Below, piece by piece: positions 1 through 11,428 of a DNA stretch of 64,000 nucleotides. Each line of letters begins with the position of its first letter. Position 1 is the stretch's first letter. Origin of the DNA: Megalobrama amblycephala (lineage: Eukaryota > Chordata > Actinopteri > Cypriniformes > Xenocyprididae); assembly GCF_018812025.1 (NCBI RefSeq), contig NC_063044.1, forward strand, positions 75,053,741-75,117,740, written 5' to 3'. Below the pieces are notes generated by a model that was given only the letters and a program-made list of their open reading frames with translations, did not search any database and was not told where the DNA came from. A program made the translations under genes and the position numbers.

Positions 1-987
1 TCTCTCTTCCCGTGTCCGCCTGAGTCCAGTGGCAAGACTGATGTCAAGATGACAGGTGGAGGAACAGGGTGCAGTGGATGACCATCAGCATTTCTACGTA
101 TCTGCTGAGCTCTTTGTAGCCCTCCACAGTGCATTGCTGGATCTGTATTCATGCCCATTGAAACCAATCAAGTGGTGACTTTCACGCAGTCTGCCAGATC
201 CAGATCCAGATCCAGATCCAGTCTTCACATGCTTGGGTCTCAACTCACCATGTCGCATGCTAACAGCTTCGAAGAGCCACTGGTGAGATTCACATGTGAC
301 AGATTGTACTGGATTACATGGTTACCAGCAGCAGGGAGACCCTGACCTGACATGTAGAAACTAGTGAATGTGTGAACAAATGACTGATTTCAGCGCAGCT
401 TCAGTATCTATTTATAATGTAGTGGGCGGGACTCTTAGATTCTAGAGAGATTCGTCCACACTGAGTGGATGAAGCTCTTTAACCAATCAAACGGCTTATA
501 AAAACGCTGCAAAATAACTCTCAAAAGTTATCAAAGATGCAACAGTGTGTTCGTATTCAATGCAGAGGACCAAATGCGAATGGCTGTGCATTTATTTGTG
601 TATTAAATTATAGCAAATCCCATGTGTATATTGTGTTGCATGTAACAGTAATTTGCAGCGTTCATTTGTTGGAAGCTTTGATGCTTTTAATGAGAATGAA
701 ATAAATCTGTCTGAATCAGAAGCCGTTGCTGTGCTGTCAGTCTCCCTCATCCCCCTCCACTCCACAGCTTAACCACGCCCACTCCCCCCTCCACCCATAG
801 TTTAACCACGCCCACTTCCCCCATCCGCTCCACCGCTTAACCACGCCCCCTCCCCACCCTCCACAGCCACATTTCTGAACTAACCAGAATAAAGTTATGT
901 GAATTATTATGAACATGAATGAATCATTTCATTATTAGTTTATCTTTGCTGCTGTTCATCCTCACATTACAAGCTCATGAATCAAGA
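1..987. other. Intergenic DNA, no gene supported
   Basis: No convincing gene. A short run of about four ccagat-type hexamers lies near 198-222, and a GC-rich stretch near 765-866 repeats a 'ttaaccacgcccac' motif about three times. On the minus strand near 60-160 there is a short open stretch that could be an exon end, but I cannot match it to a family. Confidence 0.4.
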
Positions 988-1155
988 TATTTGTGACAAA
1001 CATCTCAGGAAAGGAGACATATTAAACAATTACAGAGGTTTAATTAAGAAAATGAGTAGAAATCATTCAAAATGAACAAAGATGCTAAAAACAGGAATGA
1101 AAAGACAAGATATGAGAATCAGCAAATCATCTTCATCACACAGAACAGAGACACA
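988..1155 (-). pseudogene. Remnant of the Ig-receptor 3' region
   Basis: This block is nearly identical to 3562-3722 and 23640-23803, the stretches downstream of the stop codons of the two Ig-like receptor genes. No receptor exon accompanies it, so it looks like the tail of a third, deleted copy, or a segment duplicated when the neighbouring LINE region was rearranged. The similarity stops just after the 'cacacagaacagaga' motif. Confidence 0.6.
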
Positions 1156-1649
1156 GTTCTGCACTTCACAAGTTCAAAGTACAGTCTGACAAAGATGGAC
1201 AAGTGAGGTATCAGTTCCTCTTTTCGTGGAAATCAGATAGATCTGTGAAGACAAAGAGCTATAATAATATTTGTACTTTAACACTCTAGCATTTACATAT
1301 GCCAAAAGAAGCTTCCAGAAAGTGTGTATGTGCACAGCAGCTTTTTACAAAAACAAGTCAGAAACGAAGCCCTTAAAAGGCCTTTTCGTAGGAAAAACAG
1401 TGTACATTTGCCATAAAAACATAAAACAATAAATGATTATAATATATTTGTTTAAATGATTGATTATATCTTATATTGTTTTCAATCTGGATCCATCACT
1501 GCTATTGTCCAAACATAAATCTATTTGATGCTTTATTCATTCATAGATATTCATGTTAATGAGGTTCAGCACACTTGCATTTCTAAGTTTGCATAAACAT
1601 TGAAATGTGGAATATCTGTGTATTGAGGACATCTAAAACATACAACGAT
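1156..1649. other. AT-rich intergenic DNA
   Basis: Nothing recognisable apart from scattered AATAAA-like motifs. It lies between the Ig 3' remnant and the 3' end of the minus-strand LINE. Confidence 0.3.
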
Positions 1650-3480
1650 TCATGAATGAAAACATTCAAATGCACAAATATTGATGACCTAAGAGAGCTG
1701 GTTAGGGCAGTTAGGCAGCTGGTGAGGAAGTGTTGCTGTGTGTCCAGTACGGGCAGATGCATCTCTCTCTGGGCAGCAGTTCTGTCTGTATCTGCCCGTC
1801 TCTACAGTCAGCATGTGATTGCTCAGTCTGTACCTCGTCATTATTCTTCTTCATTTACAGTCTTTCACTGTACTCAGATATTCTGCTGTGCTGTAGTCGC
1901 TATTTAGGGCCAAATAACATTCAAGTTTACTTTGTTTTTCTGTGGTTTCAGTCCAATAGGTCAGGTAATTGTCTTTTTGTGCTTTTGTAATTTGGTTGGG
2001 CCTAATTCTGTGTTTGAGGGTGTCAGTGTCCTGAGGCTGGCTGTTGTTAGTCGTGTTAGTTTGTTTTTGCAGCCTCAGGACCATCTGAATCAGGGGGCTT
2101 TTTTCAGTGTTCATTTCATGGTTTTTAAGGGCTTTAGAATGATAAGAGTTGGGATCACTCGTTTTTAGATGTTTCCAAAATTTCATGGCTCATTTCTCAA
2201 TGCATGTGTTGTTCGGCGTGTTCCTCTGTACTCTCAGGATACTCTTACAGAACTCAGCATGTAGGGCTTCTGTTGGGGTTTTGTCCCATTTGTCAAATTC
2301 GTGGTTCACCAGAGGACCCCAAACTTCACTGCTATATAGTGCAATCGGTTCTATGACTGATTGGAATATTTTGAGCCAGATTCTGATTGGTATTTCAATT
2401 TGGATTGATTTTTTTGATGGCATAGAAGGCCTTTCTTGCTTTCAGTTCATTCATGGCCAAATTTAGCTTTCCAGTTGCATGATCAATTGTGGTCGTACCA
2501 AGGGTGAAAATTGTGTTTCTTTCCCTGACATCTAGGTCTTTTCTGAAACGTTCGAATTTTTGTTTTAGTTCGGTTAATAGTCAGGGCCCGGGTCTGACAG
2601 AACTGATGCAGGATGTCCAGGTTCTGCTGTAGACCCTCTTCTGTTGGAGACAGCAGGACCAGATCATCTGCATACAGGAGGAACTTTATAGTCATGTAGT
2701 CTGAGGCCAGGTGCTGCTGATTGTTCTAGTTGTTTCGCCAATTCATTAATGTAAATATTGAAGAGGGTCGGTGATAGTGGGCAGCCCTGCCTGATACCTC
2801 GCCCTTGAGTGAAGAACTCTGTTTGTTTATTGCCAATTTTAATAGTGCATTGATTGTTTAAGCACATTGTTTTTATAATGTTGTATGTTTTACCCCCGAT
2901 ACCTGATTCTAGAAGTTTAGACAGAAGACCTTCATGCCAAATTGAATCAAAGTCCTTCTGGAAATCTACAAAGCAAGCAAAAATTTTGGTTTTGTTTTGG
3001 TTGACGTATTTGTCAATCAGGGTGTGTAGGGTGAAGATATGGTCTGACCTTCTATAATTTGGTAAGAATCCAATCTGACTTTTGCTCAGGACATTGTGTA
3101 TGAGTCTAGTGTTGATGATTCTGCAGAACAGCTTCCCATGATTACTGCTCACACAGATGCCCCTGTAATTGTTCGGGTCTGATTTGTCTCCACTCTTGAA
3201 TATGGGCGTTATGAGTCCTCTATTCCAGGTGTCAGGGAAATGACCAACACTCAGAACCAAGTTGAACAGTTTCATTATGGCCATTCTGAATTAGTGATTT
3301 GTATTTTTAATCATTTCAGTTAGGATGCCATCAGGTCCACTTGCCTTTTTTGTTGGCAGGGCTTGTATTTTATCCCTCAGCTCTTTTTCAGTGACTGGGT
3401 AATCTAGCGGATTTTGGTATTTGCCAATACTATTTTCTAGAGAGGAGGAGAGGCGCTCGTTTTCTGTGTACACCTTCATT
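1650..3480 (-). mobile_element. 5'-truncated non-LTR retrotransposon (LINE), minus strand
   Basis: Minus-strand reading gives a broken reverse transcriptase. A piece at 3291-3480 ends in the 'KKASGPDGI' motif that precedes LINE RT domains. 2664-3284 carries 'GLITPIFKSGDKSDPNNYRGI' type fingers, 'FVDFQKDFDSI' and 'GIRQGCPLSPTLFNIYIN'. 2483-2695 carries the catalytic 'YADDLVLLSPTE'. 2190-2423 and 1851-2186 carry the C-terminal thumb region ('IEPIALYSSEVWGP'). Frame changes separate these parts, so it is dead. Endonuclease and ORF1 are missing, as expected for 5' truncation. The right edge near 3480 is where similarity between the two Ig-gene copies begins. The exact clade is not assigned (I/Nimb-like is possible). 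Confidence 0.85.
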
Positions 3481-3483
3481 CTA

Positions 3484-4026
3484 TGAATCACACATCTGAG
3501 AAATGATCGCAAGATCAAATTTAGGATGGTTTGTGTGCAACATTTTATAAATGAGGCCCATATTTGTGTCAAACATCTCAGGAAAGAGACATATTAAACA
3601 ATTACAGAGGTTTAATTAAGAAAATTAGTAGAAATCATTCAAAATGAACAAAGATGCTAAAAACAGGAATGAAAAGACAAGATATGAGAATCAGCAAATC
3701 ATCTTCATCACACAGAACAGAGAGAGGATTTTACAAACAATCTGTCCATTACTGTATTTAATATTATATTTAAAGCAGTTTATATATGAAGCACAAGAAA
3801 ATGACATTCAACACTGTAGGAAAATATCCATGAAACCATATAAATGAACATAAATCTGGCCTTTTATTTGAACAAGATATTTGAATCTAAACTTGATGGT
3901 GTCACTATTTCTTCAGGGAGTTTTTCTCTGTTTTCTGAGAAGAAGAAAATCAAACAATGAACAATCCTCTGTGAGTTTCTGCTGTTTTAAATCTTGTTTC
4001 AGATGGTCTCCAAACTCAGCAGTATT
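3484..4026 (-). other. 3' untranslated/flanking region of Ig-receptor copy 1
   Basis: Follows the copy 1 stop codon and is matched by 23562-24983 of copy 2 apart from the LINE inserted there. A minus-strand AATAAA (plus 'tttatt') lies near 3862-3867 and is a plausible polyadenylation signal. No coding potential is supported here. Confidence 0.55.
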
Positions 4027-5370
4027 TTATTGTAATATTGTAGGCATCTCTATTTCCTCTGGGTGCTGCGAGTCCTTCCTCCCTGCAAAATAAAAGCATC
4101 GACTGACCTCTCGTATGTGTTTTTACCATGATTGCAGATTGTTCCAGATCAGATGAGTGTGAATCATCAGATTGTGTGAAGCTCAAACTCACCAGCTCTT
4201 CTTGCACAGATGATCTGAAGAAGAATCACAGTAGGAGCAGCAAACACTGCCATCTCAACAATAATCACAATCACTGCAGGAAACATGTGTGGAAGAAGAA
4301 GAAGAAGAAGAAGAAGAAGAAGAAGAGAAACTGGACATGACTGAAGTCAAGGGGATTCAACTATGAACAGTTATTGATGAAGCATTTACAGACTGACTGA
4401 TAGTTTAATGGTGTAAAGCTGTCAGTAGAAATGAATGTGTTGCACCTCTGATTAATGATCCAGCAGTCACACAGATGACAGTTTCTGATGCTGCAGAAGA
4501 TGAATGTTCAGATGTTCATCTGTAGGACATTAACATCATATTTTACAGTAGTAATAGTTGTTTCTCACCTGAATACTTGACAGTGTATCTGACTGAGGTC
4601 TTGAGTTGATTTCTGAGAGTAAGCTGACATCTCCACTCTCTGTTGTCATCTTCATTCAGGAGTGTTGTAGTCAGAGTGATGTTACAGTGATCTGATGAGA
4701 ATAATATCTGATATCTGGAGTCTGTCTTCAGATCAACACCAGCCTGATTCACCCACGACAGCTGAAGTCCCTCAGAACGGACCAAATATTCACAGGGGAA
4801 TCTATAATCAGAATACAACTGACAGGAGAGAGTCACAGAGCGACCTGGACTGATCTCAGTCTGTGAGGATGATGATGATGATGATGATGATGGAGACACT
4901 GAAACTGAACACAAGACACAAATCACAGACTCTTCAATCATCATGTGAGTTTAAAGGGAGAATCTGCTCTTTTTAAACTGATCATATAATCATAAACTCA
5001 CCATGAAGAACATGCAGATAAACACCTGCATCAGTTCCTTGTTTCTGCCAATTCACAAATTGTTGGCAGGTGTATAATCCATAATCTTCTTTTGTGAGTT
5101 TCTTGATGTTCAGAGAGCAGTCAGACCCCAGACTCAGTCTCTCATGTCTCTCTGTGTCTTTATTCTTTATCCCTCGATCAATCAGTTTAACTGCTGGTGA
5201 ATTTAGGAATCTCTTACATCTTGGTGCTGAAGGTATGAATCTGTTATAGTAGATCCATCTCTCATAGGTCCATGTAGTTGAGTTGCAGTCAGAAAGAGTA
5301 TTATTACAGGGCAGACGGACATTTTCACCAGAACTGATGAACACATGATCATAATCCACTCCACTGGTAC
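4027..5370 (-). CDS. Two-Ig-domain membrane receptor, copy 1, exons 2-5
   Basis: Minus-strand exons by splice motif and phase: exon 2 5002-5370 (V-like Ig domain), exon 3 4569-4904 (second Ig domain), exon 4 4193-4273 (membrane helix), exon 5 4027-4082 (short tail and TAA). All junctions are phase 1. The V domain has 'VRLPCNN', a Trp core and 'KEDYGLYTC'; the second has 'VTLSC', 'LSWVNQAG' and 'REWRC'. The two domains are joined by a polyserine run encoded by a trinucleotide repeat. The helix contains one Glu ('VIVIIVEMAVF'). The tail has no tyrosine and so no ITIM. Exon 2 is 45 nt longer than in copy 2, with an extra Cys. This is a fish Ig-superfamily surface protein, probably of immune cells; the ligand is unknown. 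Exon 1 is destroyed (10700-11428), so the copy is probably a pseudogene unless another start is used. Confidence 0.8.
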
Positions 5371-6039
5371 CTGAAACACAGTATATTTGAGTGATCATTA
5401 TGATATATATTAATAAATGAAGACATGAAACATATCAGCATATAAATCAGACGATTCAAGTATTTTTCCTCATGAACACAATCATCACAGTCTCCAGAAT
5501 AAAGTGTTTGTCTTGATCATGTAGCTGTTGAAATCTCTGAATATGAAGATAATTGTTGATCATCAGATGTTTGAGTGACTCTATGTCCAGTATCAGGAAT
5601 AATACAGTATGATCTGTATGTATCAATACACAACTCTGAGATCACAACGTGAATGTGTGCAAGAATAAACTGAGAATGTGTAACAGAGTTGTACATATAT
5701 ATTGTGTGTCTCCACTTGCTGAATATAAATAATAAGTTAAATAATCACACTGGAAGATCATTGGACAGAATAAGCAGGGCTCTTATTGGCTGGCTGGTTC
5801 TTTGTACTGTGTGCGCCCTCTATTGCACTTATCAGTTTGTGTGTGTAAGGCCAGCGGTAAGTCGTGTCATTGAAAGCTCTGTAATTGTCAATGAAATGTG
5901 TGATATATTAGCAGGAACATTTCAATTTACAATTTCCCAAGTAAATAAATTGATGAATGGTACACAATTTCTTGAAGAAAGAGATTGAAGAAAGAAAAAG
6001 AGACCAGTTACGCATGTTCAAATCAACTCTTTCCAGACT
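5371..6039 (-). other. Intron 1 of Ig-receptor copy 1, proximal part
   Basis: 5401-5672 matches 31341-31609 of copy 2 almost base for base. About 340 bp at 5673-6009 is absent from copy 2, whose sequence runs straight from 'aataaactga' to 'gcatgttcaaatc'. It is therefore an insertion in copy 1 or a deletion in copy 2. No element ends were recognised. Confidence 0.55.
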
Positions 6040-6500
6040 GTAAAAAAAATCTGTAATGTTCCTCTATTTTGTAAATTCTGTAAAATTACAGAAATAGAAA
6101 GTAAAATTTACATATCCGCTGTAAAATAATGTGAAAAACATGATGAAATAACTGTGAAATAACATTACATTTCCAGTTTTTTTATAGAGAATGAGGAGTT
6201 ACGTCACAATGTTTTCATTGCATTTCAGGAAGGCGCCGCCATATTAGGAGGATACGCTATCCGTTGCCATGGTTACTTCGACAGCGAGACCGAGAGAACA
6301 AGTAACAGAGAGAGAGAGCACATTAATTTAATAAATACATTTTGGGATACAGCGCAGTTTTATGGAAAGAAATGGAGGAGGAGAAAGTGAAAGGAAAGGG
6401 GTTATATCAGGAGAAACTAAGGGTGTTCTCACACTAGGCACGGTCGCCTTGAACCGAGCCCGAGCGCGACTGCCCCCCCCCCTCCCAACTCCTCCGCTGG

Positions 6501-6578
6501 CCTGCACTTTTTTTTTTTTTTTTTATTTTTTTTATTAAGATCATTATATAGACAAAGAACGAAGCAGTCACAATGTAG

Positions 6579-6635
<57 letters not shown>

Positions 6636-8095
6636 ATAATAAAATAAAAGGTACAAGTATATAACTAATCAGAAGATCATCTTAAAGGAAAAGATTAAAA
6701 GACTTACAAATTTCGATTGTTTTTAAAGCCTTCTTGTTACATGAGTTAAGGATAGTCCCAAAGTAATGCTGTAATTCATCAAGCAAAACACAGAAAAGTG
6801 GTTTCTGACCTGAAAATTTACATTTATGTATATAAAATTGTGTTAATAAAATAAAAAGATTAAGTAAGTATATTTCGTTTTCCAATAAATGTTCTTTTTT
6901 CCAATTAAGAATTCCAAACAAAACATTTTCCCAAAGTAAGGAAAAATCCTTATTAATGTGCTCAATAACAAAAAGGGAAAAGTCTTTCCACAATATTTTA
7001 GAGTAATGGCAAAGCCAAAACAAATGCACAATGGTCTCTGGGTGCTGTTTGCAAAAAGAACAATTTGTGTTAATATCTTTTTAAAATTTCTTTATGAAGG
7101 TATTAACAGGATATACACGATGGATAATACGAAATGAAACTTCTCTTATCTTATTAGTAATTAAGTATCTATTTGGAATCAGCCAAACCTTCTTCCAGGC
7201 AATATAAAAAACAAAGGATTTCCAATAAACTGTGACATTTGGAATAGACACATTTTCCTTGAGAAATAATAAACGTATTGATTTTTTAGAAGAAGTGGAA
7301 GAAAAGCAATATTTCCCCAACAGTAGGGTCTAAAGAAGGTAAAATAGAGGGATAGGGGTTATGTTGAAATAGTCTAATAACTCCAGATGGTATGGCATCG
7401 AATACAATAGCAAATTCCTTAGGGGTAAAAAGGAATATTAAAACGACTAAGAAATTCCTCATAGTTTAATAAAAGGCCATTTGCATTAAATAATTGACTT
7501 ACAAGCAAAATATTTGCCTCAAACCAGCGCTGGAAGAATAAAGATCTGTTTTTTTAAAGAATATCTCTGTTATTCCATATAAAATATTTATGAGGGGAAA
7601 AGTTATGTTTGTATAAAAGAGACCAGGCGAGAAAGACCTGCATATGGAATTTAGATAATTTAGCTGGTATTTTTTCAACATTATAATTACAAAGCAATAA
7701 AAAATTAAATCCATCGAATTTGGGGAAAATATATTGTGGAATAAAGTTCCAAACTGAGGTTGGATTTTTGAGAAAGTGTTTGGCTCAGTTAATTTTAAGA
7801 GTATTATTAAATGTGTACAAATCTAACATATTGAGACCACCATTTTTATAAGAATTCAAAACAACAGATTTCTTGATATAATGTATGCCATTTTTTCACA
7901 TGAAATTAAGTAACATTTTGTCAATACTTTTGAGAATGCTGTTATCAACATGGAGAGACTGAGCAGCATATGATAATCTGGAGTTTCCTTACCTTTTGGC
8001 AAATAATATTCGTCCCCTCAAAGATAAGTCTCTCTGCAGCCATAAATTACATTTTCTTTGTGTTTTCTCAATAATTTGGGCACTGACCTGCACTT
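6501..8095 (-). mobile_element. L1-like LINE, 5'-truncated, with 9-bp target duplications
   Basis: Minus-strand LINE insertion at 6510-8086, flanked by the direct repeat 'cctgcactt' at 6501-6509 and 8087-8095. The 3' tail is the A-rich run read as poly-T on the plus strand from 6510, next to a (TA)n run at about 6584-6620. The decayed ORF2 C-terminus is seen in pieces: 'IPNRYLITNKIREVSFRIIHRVYP' type sequence at 7081-7320, and a 'MHLFWLCHYSKILWKDF' segment with 'CNKKALKTIEICKSF' at 6682-7029. Upstream (7340-8086) more ORF2 is readable only with frameshifts. It landed inside an older repeat with 'cacactaggcacggt' and 'gaaccgtgctc' ends. Confidence 0.8.
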
Positions 8096-8493
8096 AAGGT
8101 TCCGGGCCGGAGCACACTTACATCATAAACCATGCAACCATGCAACCCGTTATAAACCCAAATACACTCGATTTAATTACATGAATTGATTGGTGTACTG
8201 TCAGAGAAGTAATAAAGATGTTGTATTGATGACAGTAGCACACAAAAGTAGTAGCTGTTCCATACTCGGGCATGGTTAGCGCTCACACTGCATGCGAACT
8301 GCGCTCGAGCCCAACTGAACCGTGCTCTGGACCACCTCTTCTAAGATGGCCAGGGCCGGCTAAACGAACCGCACAGGGCACAGGACGGAGACCGATATAA
8401 AGTTGGTTTGACGTTAGACGTTTGACATTAGGGTTAGGGTACTCTGTTTGGATAGATGCTGAAATGTACAACATTCACAGTAAAATCCTCAGT
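8096..8493. other. Right part of an old repeat interrupted by the L1
   Basis: Contains 'gctcacactgcatgcg' and 'ctgaaccgtgctctgg', which echo the 'ctcacactaggcacggt' at 6430-6447 in opposite orientation. This looks like a degraded DNA transposon split by the L1. No coding region seen. Confidence 0.35.
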
Positions 8494-8745
8494 CAAGTCA
8501 CCTTTATTTATATAGCACTTTTTACAATGCAGATTGTGTCAAAGCAGCTTTACATTGATAACTGGTACATAATTTTGGCTGCACTTAAAGAATAGTGTCA
8601 ATGCAGGCAGATCAAAGCACTGTTGAATAAATGTCAAGAATACTGTTGAATATCAAATGTCAAGTGTCCCCAACTAAGCAAGCCAAAGGCGACAGCGGCA
8701 AGAAACCCAAACTCCAACAGGTGACAGTGAACACTGATCTGTGTT
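8494..8745 (-). mobile_element. LINE 3' end (L2-like), minus strand
   Basis: Starts with 'gtcaagtcacctttatttatatagc', the reversed 3' terminus of a LINE family common in cyprinids, and continues through the 'gtgtccccaactaagcaagcc' region of the same 3' UTR. No coding part is left. Confidence 0.55.
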
Positions 8746-8770
8746 TATATCCCAACCTACACAATGTTAA

Positions 8771-9430
8771 AAGATCTAGTGGCGGTTTCCCGGACAGGGT
8801 TTAAATTAAACCAGGATAGGCCTTAATCTATATAGTTAATCATGGCTTAAAAAATGGCTTTCTGAAACACAGATTAAGTACAGATTACTAAAACCTGGGC
8901 TATGGAGTCCTGACTTAAATTAAACTAGATTAATTTAAAACCAACTGTGCTAATCTGAATTAGCATGAGAGAGGTTGCCTGTAAAACATTGAATGAACCA
9001 AGAAAAGCTTAAAATGGCATGAAACTGAGAAGCAAATCCAAGGAAAACAATGGCAGCAGAAAAGACTCCAATATAAAAACTCAACTAAACAAGAGACATT
9101 TATTTTAAAGTAAGCAAAATACATCAGCTGTGAAAAAAAGAAATGCCTGGAATTATACAAAAATCATTATACAAAAAAGAAATTCTTGTTAGCAGGTCCT
9201 CAACCCAAGCACAAGCTCTACACTTCACCATAATGCTAATCTCCAAAAAACACTAACATAACAAAAACTTTTACCTAATAGAACATTAAACAATAAGAAG
9301 TCTCTCCATATTCTCATCTTTCTAAAAAAATGCATAAAATAACACTTTTTCAACATTTACTCTCCCACTTCAGCCCGGTGCAAAGCATGATGGGAAGTGA
9401 AAGTCCTGTTTAATTGGGTTACTTGACTGA

Positions 9431-9504
<74 letters not shown>

Positions 9505-9720
9505 AACACACACACACACATACACGCAGTGAATATCCAAGTAATAATGTCTTCTTTGAAACACAGTGTTAATCTGAAGTTAAACCTCCTCCTGGTAGGT
9601 TTAATTTAAGCCTCAGTTTAGTCCTGGAGTAGCTCTAGTCTTCCTCCAGGAAATCAGTTTATTAAATTCTGGACTAGACTAAGTCTAGGACTATTTTAAA
9701 CCATGACAGATAAACTTTTA
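8771..9720. repeat. MITE-like segment with 'gtttcccggacaggg' end and an (AT)n/(CA)n microsatellite
   Basis: The start, 'ggtttcccggacaggg' (8778-8793), followed by 'attaaaccagga', is the end of an abundant cyprinid MITE. Related sequence ('agtcctgga', 'agtctaggac') reappears at 9560-9715 in roughly inverted order. A perfect (AT)n run of about 64 bp followed by a CA-rich run lies at 9432-9520. No gene. Confidence 0.4.
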
Positions 9721-9859
9721 CTGTTAATTTATTAAAAGTAGAGAGTCTGTTTCATCACTCATGTTGTTTGTTTGACAGATGCCTTCTCAAGATAAACCCT
9801 AAGCGATGGAAAGCTGAGACTGTTCTTCAAGAAAGCAGATGATGGTCAGTCCACAGCAT

Positions 9860-10030
9860 GTGTGTCAAACTCTGGTTCTGGAGGGACACTGTCCTGCAAA
9901 GTGCTCCAGCCCGCTCCAGAACACCTGCCTGGAAGTCTCTAGCAATCCTGAAGACATTGATTAGCTGGTTCAGGTGTGTTTCATTAGTTCCTGTCCTCAG
10001 AGTTTAGCTCCATCCCTGAGTTTGACACCC
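9860..10030. mobile_element. Short hAT-type MITE
   Basis: About 171 bp with inverted ends: left 'tgtgtcaaactctggttctgg', right the complement of '...ccctgagtttgacaccc'. Typical of a fish MITE with 'GGGTGTCAAACTC' termini. No coding capacity. Confidence 0.6.
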
Positions 10031-10699
10031 TTGTTCAAAAGGTTCTTTCACTCTGAACCCAAATGGAGAATACATGGAGAACATTCTTCAGAAGAGAGTC
10101 CAATCTCCCTCCATTCACTTGCACAGAAATTTCCATCAGCGTCACGCAGACTTTGAGAACACTCACTCTTTCCTGCTTTGTTTAATTGTTTGTTTCTAAT
10201 GACTGCTTGTAATTCATCTGTCGACCAGTTTTGACCAACAATTCATCCGTTGACTGTTTTTAATCATTCCTAATCCTAAAAGTTTCTACAGTTTCAAGTG
10301 TTATATGAACTATATTTCATCATGACAATAAATGGATGTTAAAAGCATGGAAACGCGTCACGGATTCTGTCCTGCTGCTGAGCCCCTCAGCGCTATAGGT
10401 TGCTGCTATATTCAACCTTATTTATAGGTCATTTTATTGCTTTTACACAAGAAAATGTCCTTCATTAAACATTAAAAAGATAAAGAAAATACAGAAGATT
10501 TTATGAAAAATTATGGTTATAAACTGTATTTTATTACCAGAAAATTACTGTATTTTTACGAGACATTTCTTTTCTGTTATTTTATGGTATATTTCTGGCA
10601 CCCCAGCTGTCGGAAAATTACAGTTTTTTACAGGATTTCTTTTTTACAGTGCAGACTAATTCCACTAAATGTCTTTAGAGAAAATCTAGATTTCTTTAC

Positions 10700-11428
10700 C
10701 TGTGAGAAGTGAAGAGAGAATGATCAGTCCCAGCAGACACAGATCACAATAATTATCAATACATTAACATTTTTCAAATCCGTTAAAGGATTGTTACGCT
10801 GCAATAATTAGGTCGGCCGGAACCGAGAACATTTCCTATAACACTAGATATACCTGTACATCAGAATAAGAATGGCATCTACGCTAATATCTGTCTCTCT
10901 GCTTATCCCGAGGTTTGCCGGGTGCTGGATCCAGGCCGTGTCCAGATCAGATGGAGAACCTGTGTCTGGACCTGACTACAACGTAGCCCAGGAGTCAATG
11001 GGCCTACAGATCCAGTTCTGGCTGCATAGATTTTTAATCCCCGTATCCGCTTACAAATATATATATAATCTATTTTTAATCTCTATAATTAAAATGTATA
11101 ATTCAGATTTTGATCTCCATATCCATTTACATATATTATATATATCTTCCAAGGGGTTTTTTCCCTCCTAGGACTTTTTTCCCACGCTGGGTTTTCTCCT
11201 AGGGGGTTTTTTCCACCCCTGGAAGTCAGCCGACATTGGCTTAATGTAGCACCATCTTGTATATGTTACATATTACCACGCTTGTTTGTACAGCTTATTT
11301 TTAACCACTTCCCTTTTTTCTGTGCTTCTAATATGTAAAGCTGCTTTGAAACAATTACCAATTGTAAAAGCGCTATATAAATAAATTTGACCTGACCTGA
11401 CCTGACACAGATCACACTGATCAGCCAT
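10700..11428 (-). pseudogene. Signal-peptide exon of Ig-receptor copy 1, split by a LINE
   Basis: Copy 2 has an uninterrupted 61-nt exon 1 at 31682-31742. In copy 1 the same exon begins with ATG at 11428 and runs to 11404. It is then broken by 655 bp of LINE 3' sequence (10749-11403), resumes at 10735 and ends at a GT donor after 10700. The 13-bp sequence 'gacacagatcaca' is present on both sides (10736-10748 and 11404-11416) as the target duplication. Reading from the ATG into the insertion leaves the signal-peptide frame after eight residues and soon meets a stop. This is the strongest reason to call copy 1 non-functional. Confidence 0.85.
10749..11403 (+). mobile_element. L2-like LINE 3' UTR insertion (plus strand)
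   Basis: Matches, in inverse orientation, the 3' UTR of the LINE at 23817-24697. It ends with 'gcgctatataaataaattt' and a 'gacct' short tandem tail. It starts at roughly the end of the ORF, so only the 3' UTR was copied. It is flanked by a perfect 13-bp target duplication inside a coding exon. Confidence 0.85.

Larger units (their letters stand above)
6040..10652. mobile_element. Composite transposon insertion in intron 1 of copy 1
   Basis: Copy 2 reads 'ctttccagactaattcc' without a break (about 31630-31646). In copy 1 the same site is split, with 'ccagac' before 6040 and 'cagac taattcc' at 10648-10660. The ends are inverted: 'ctgtaaaaaaaatctgtaa' on the left, and the complement of '...ttttttacagtg' on the right. 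This suggests one DNA transposon with TIRs of the CACTGTAAAAAA type that later received the other repeats listed inside it. The borders are good to a few bases. Confidence 0.55.

Noticed and set aside
151..345. Short frame with an SRSRSRS run, resembling an SR-type protein
   Set aside because: Caused by a few ccagat hexamers; no other support.
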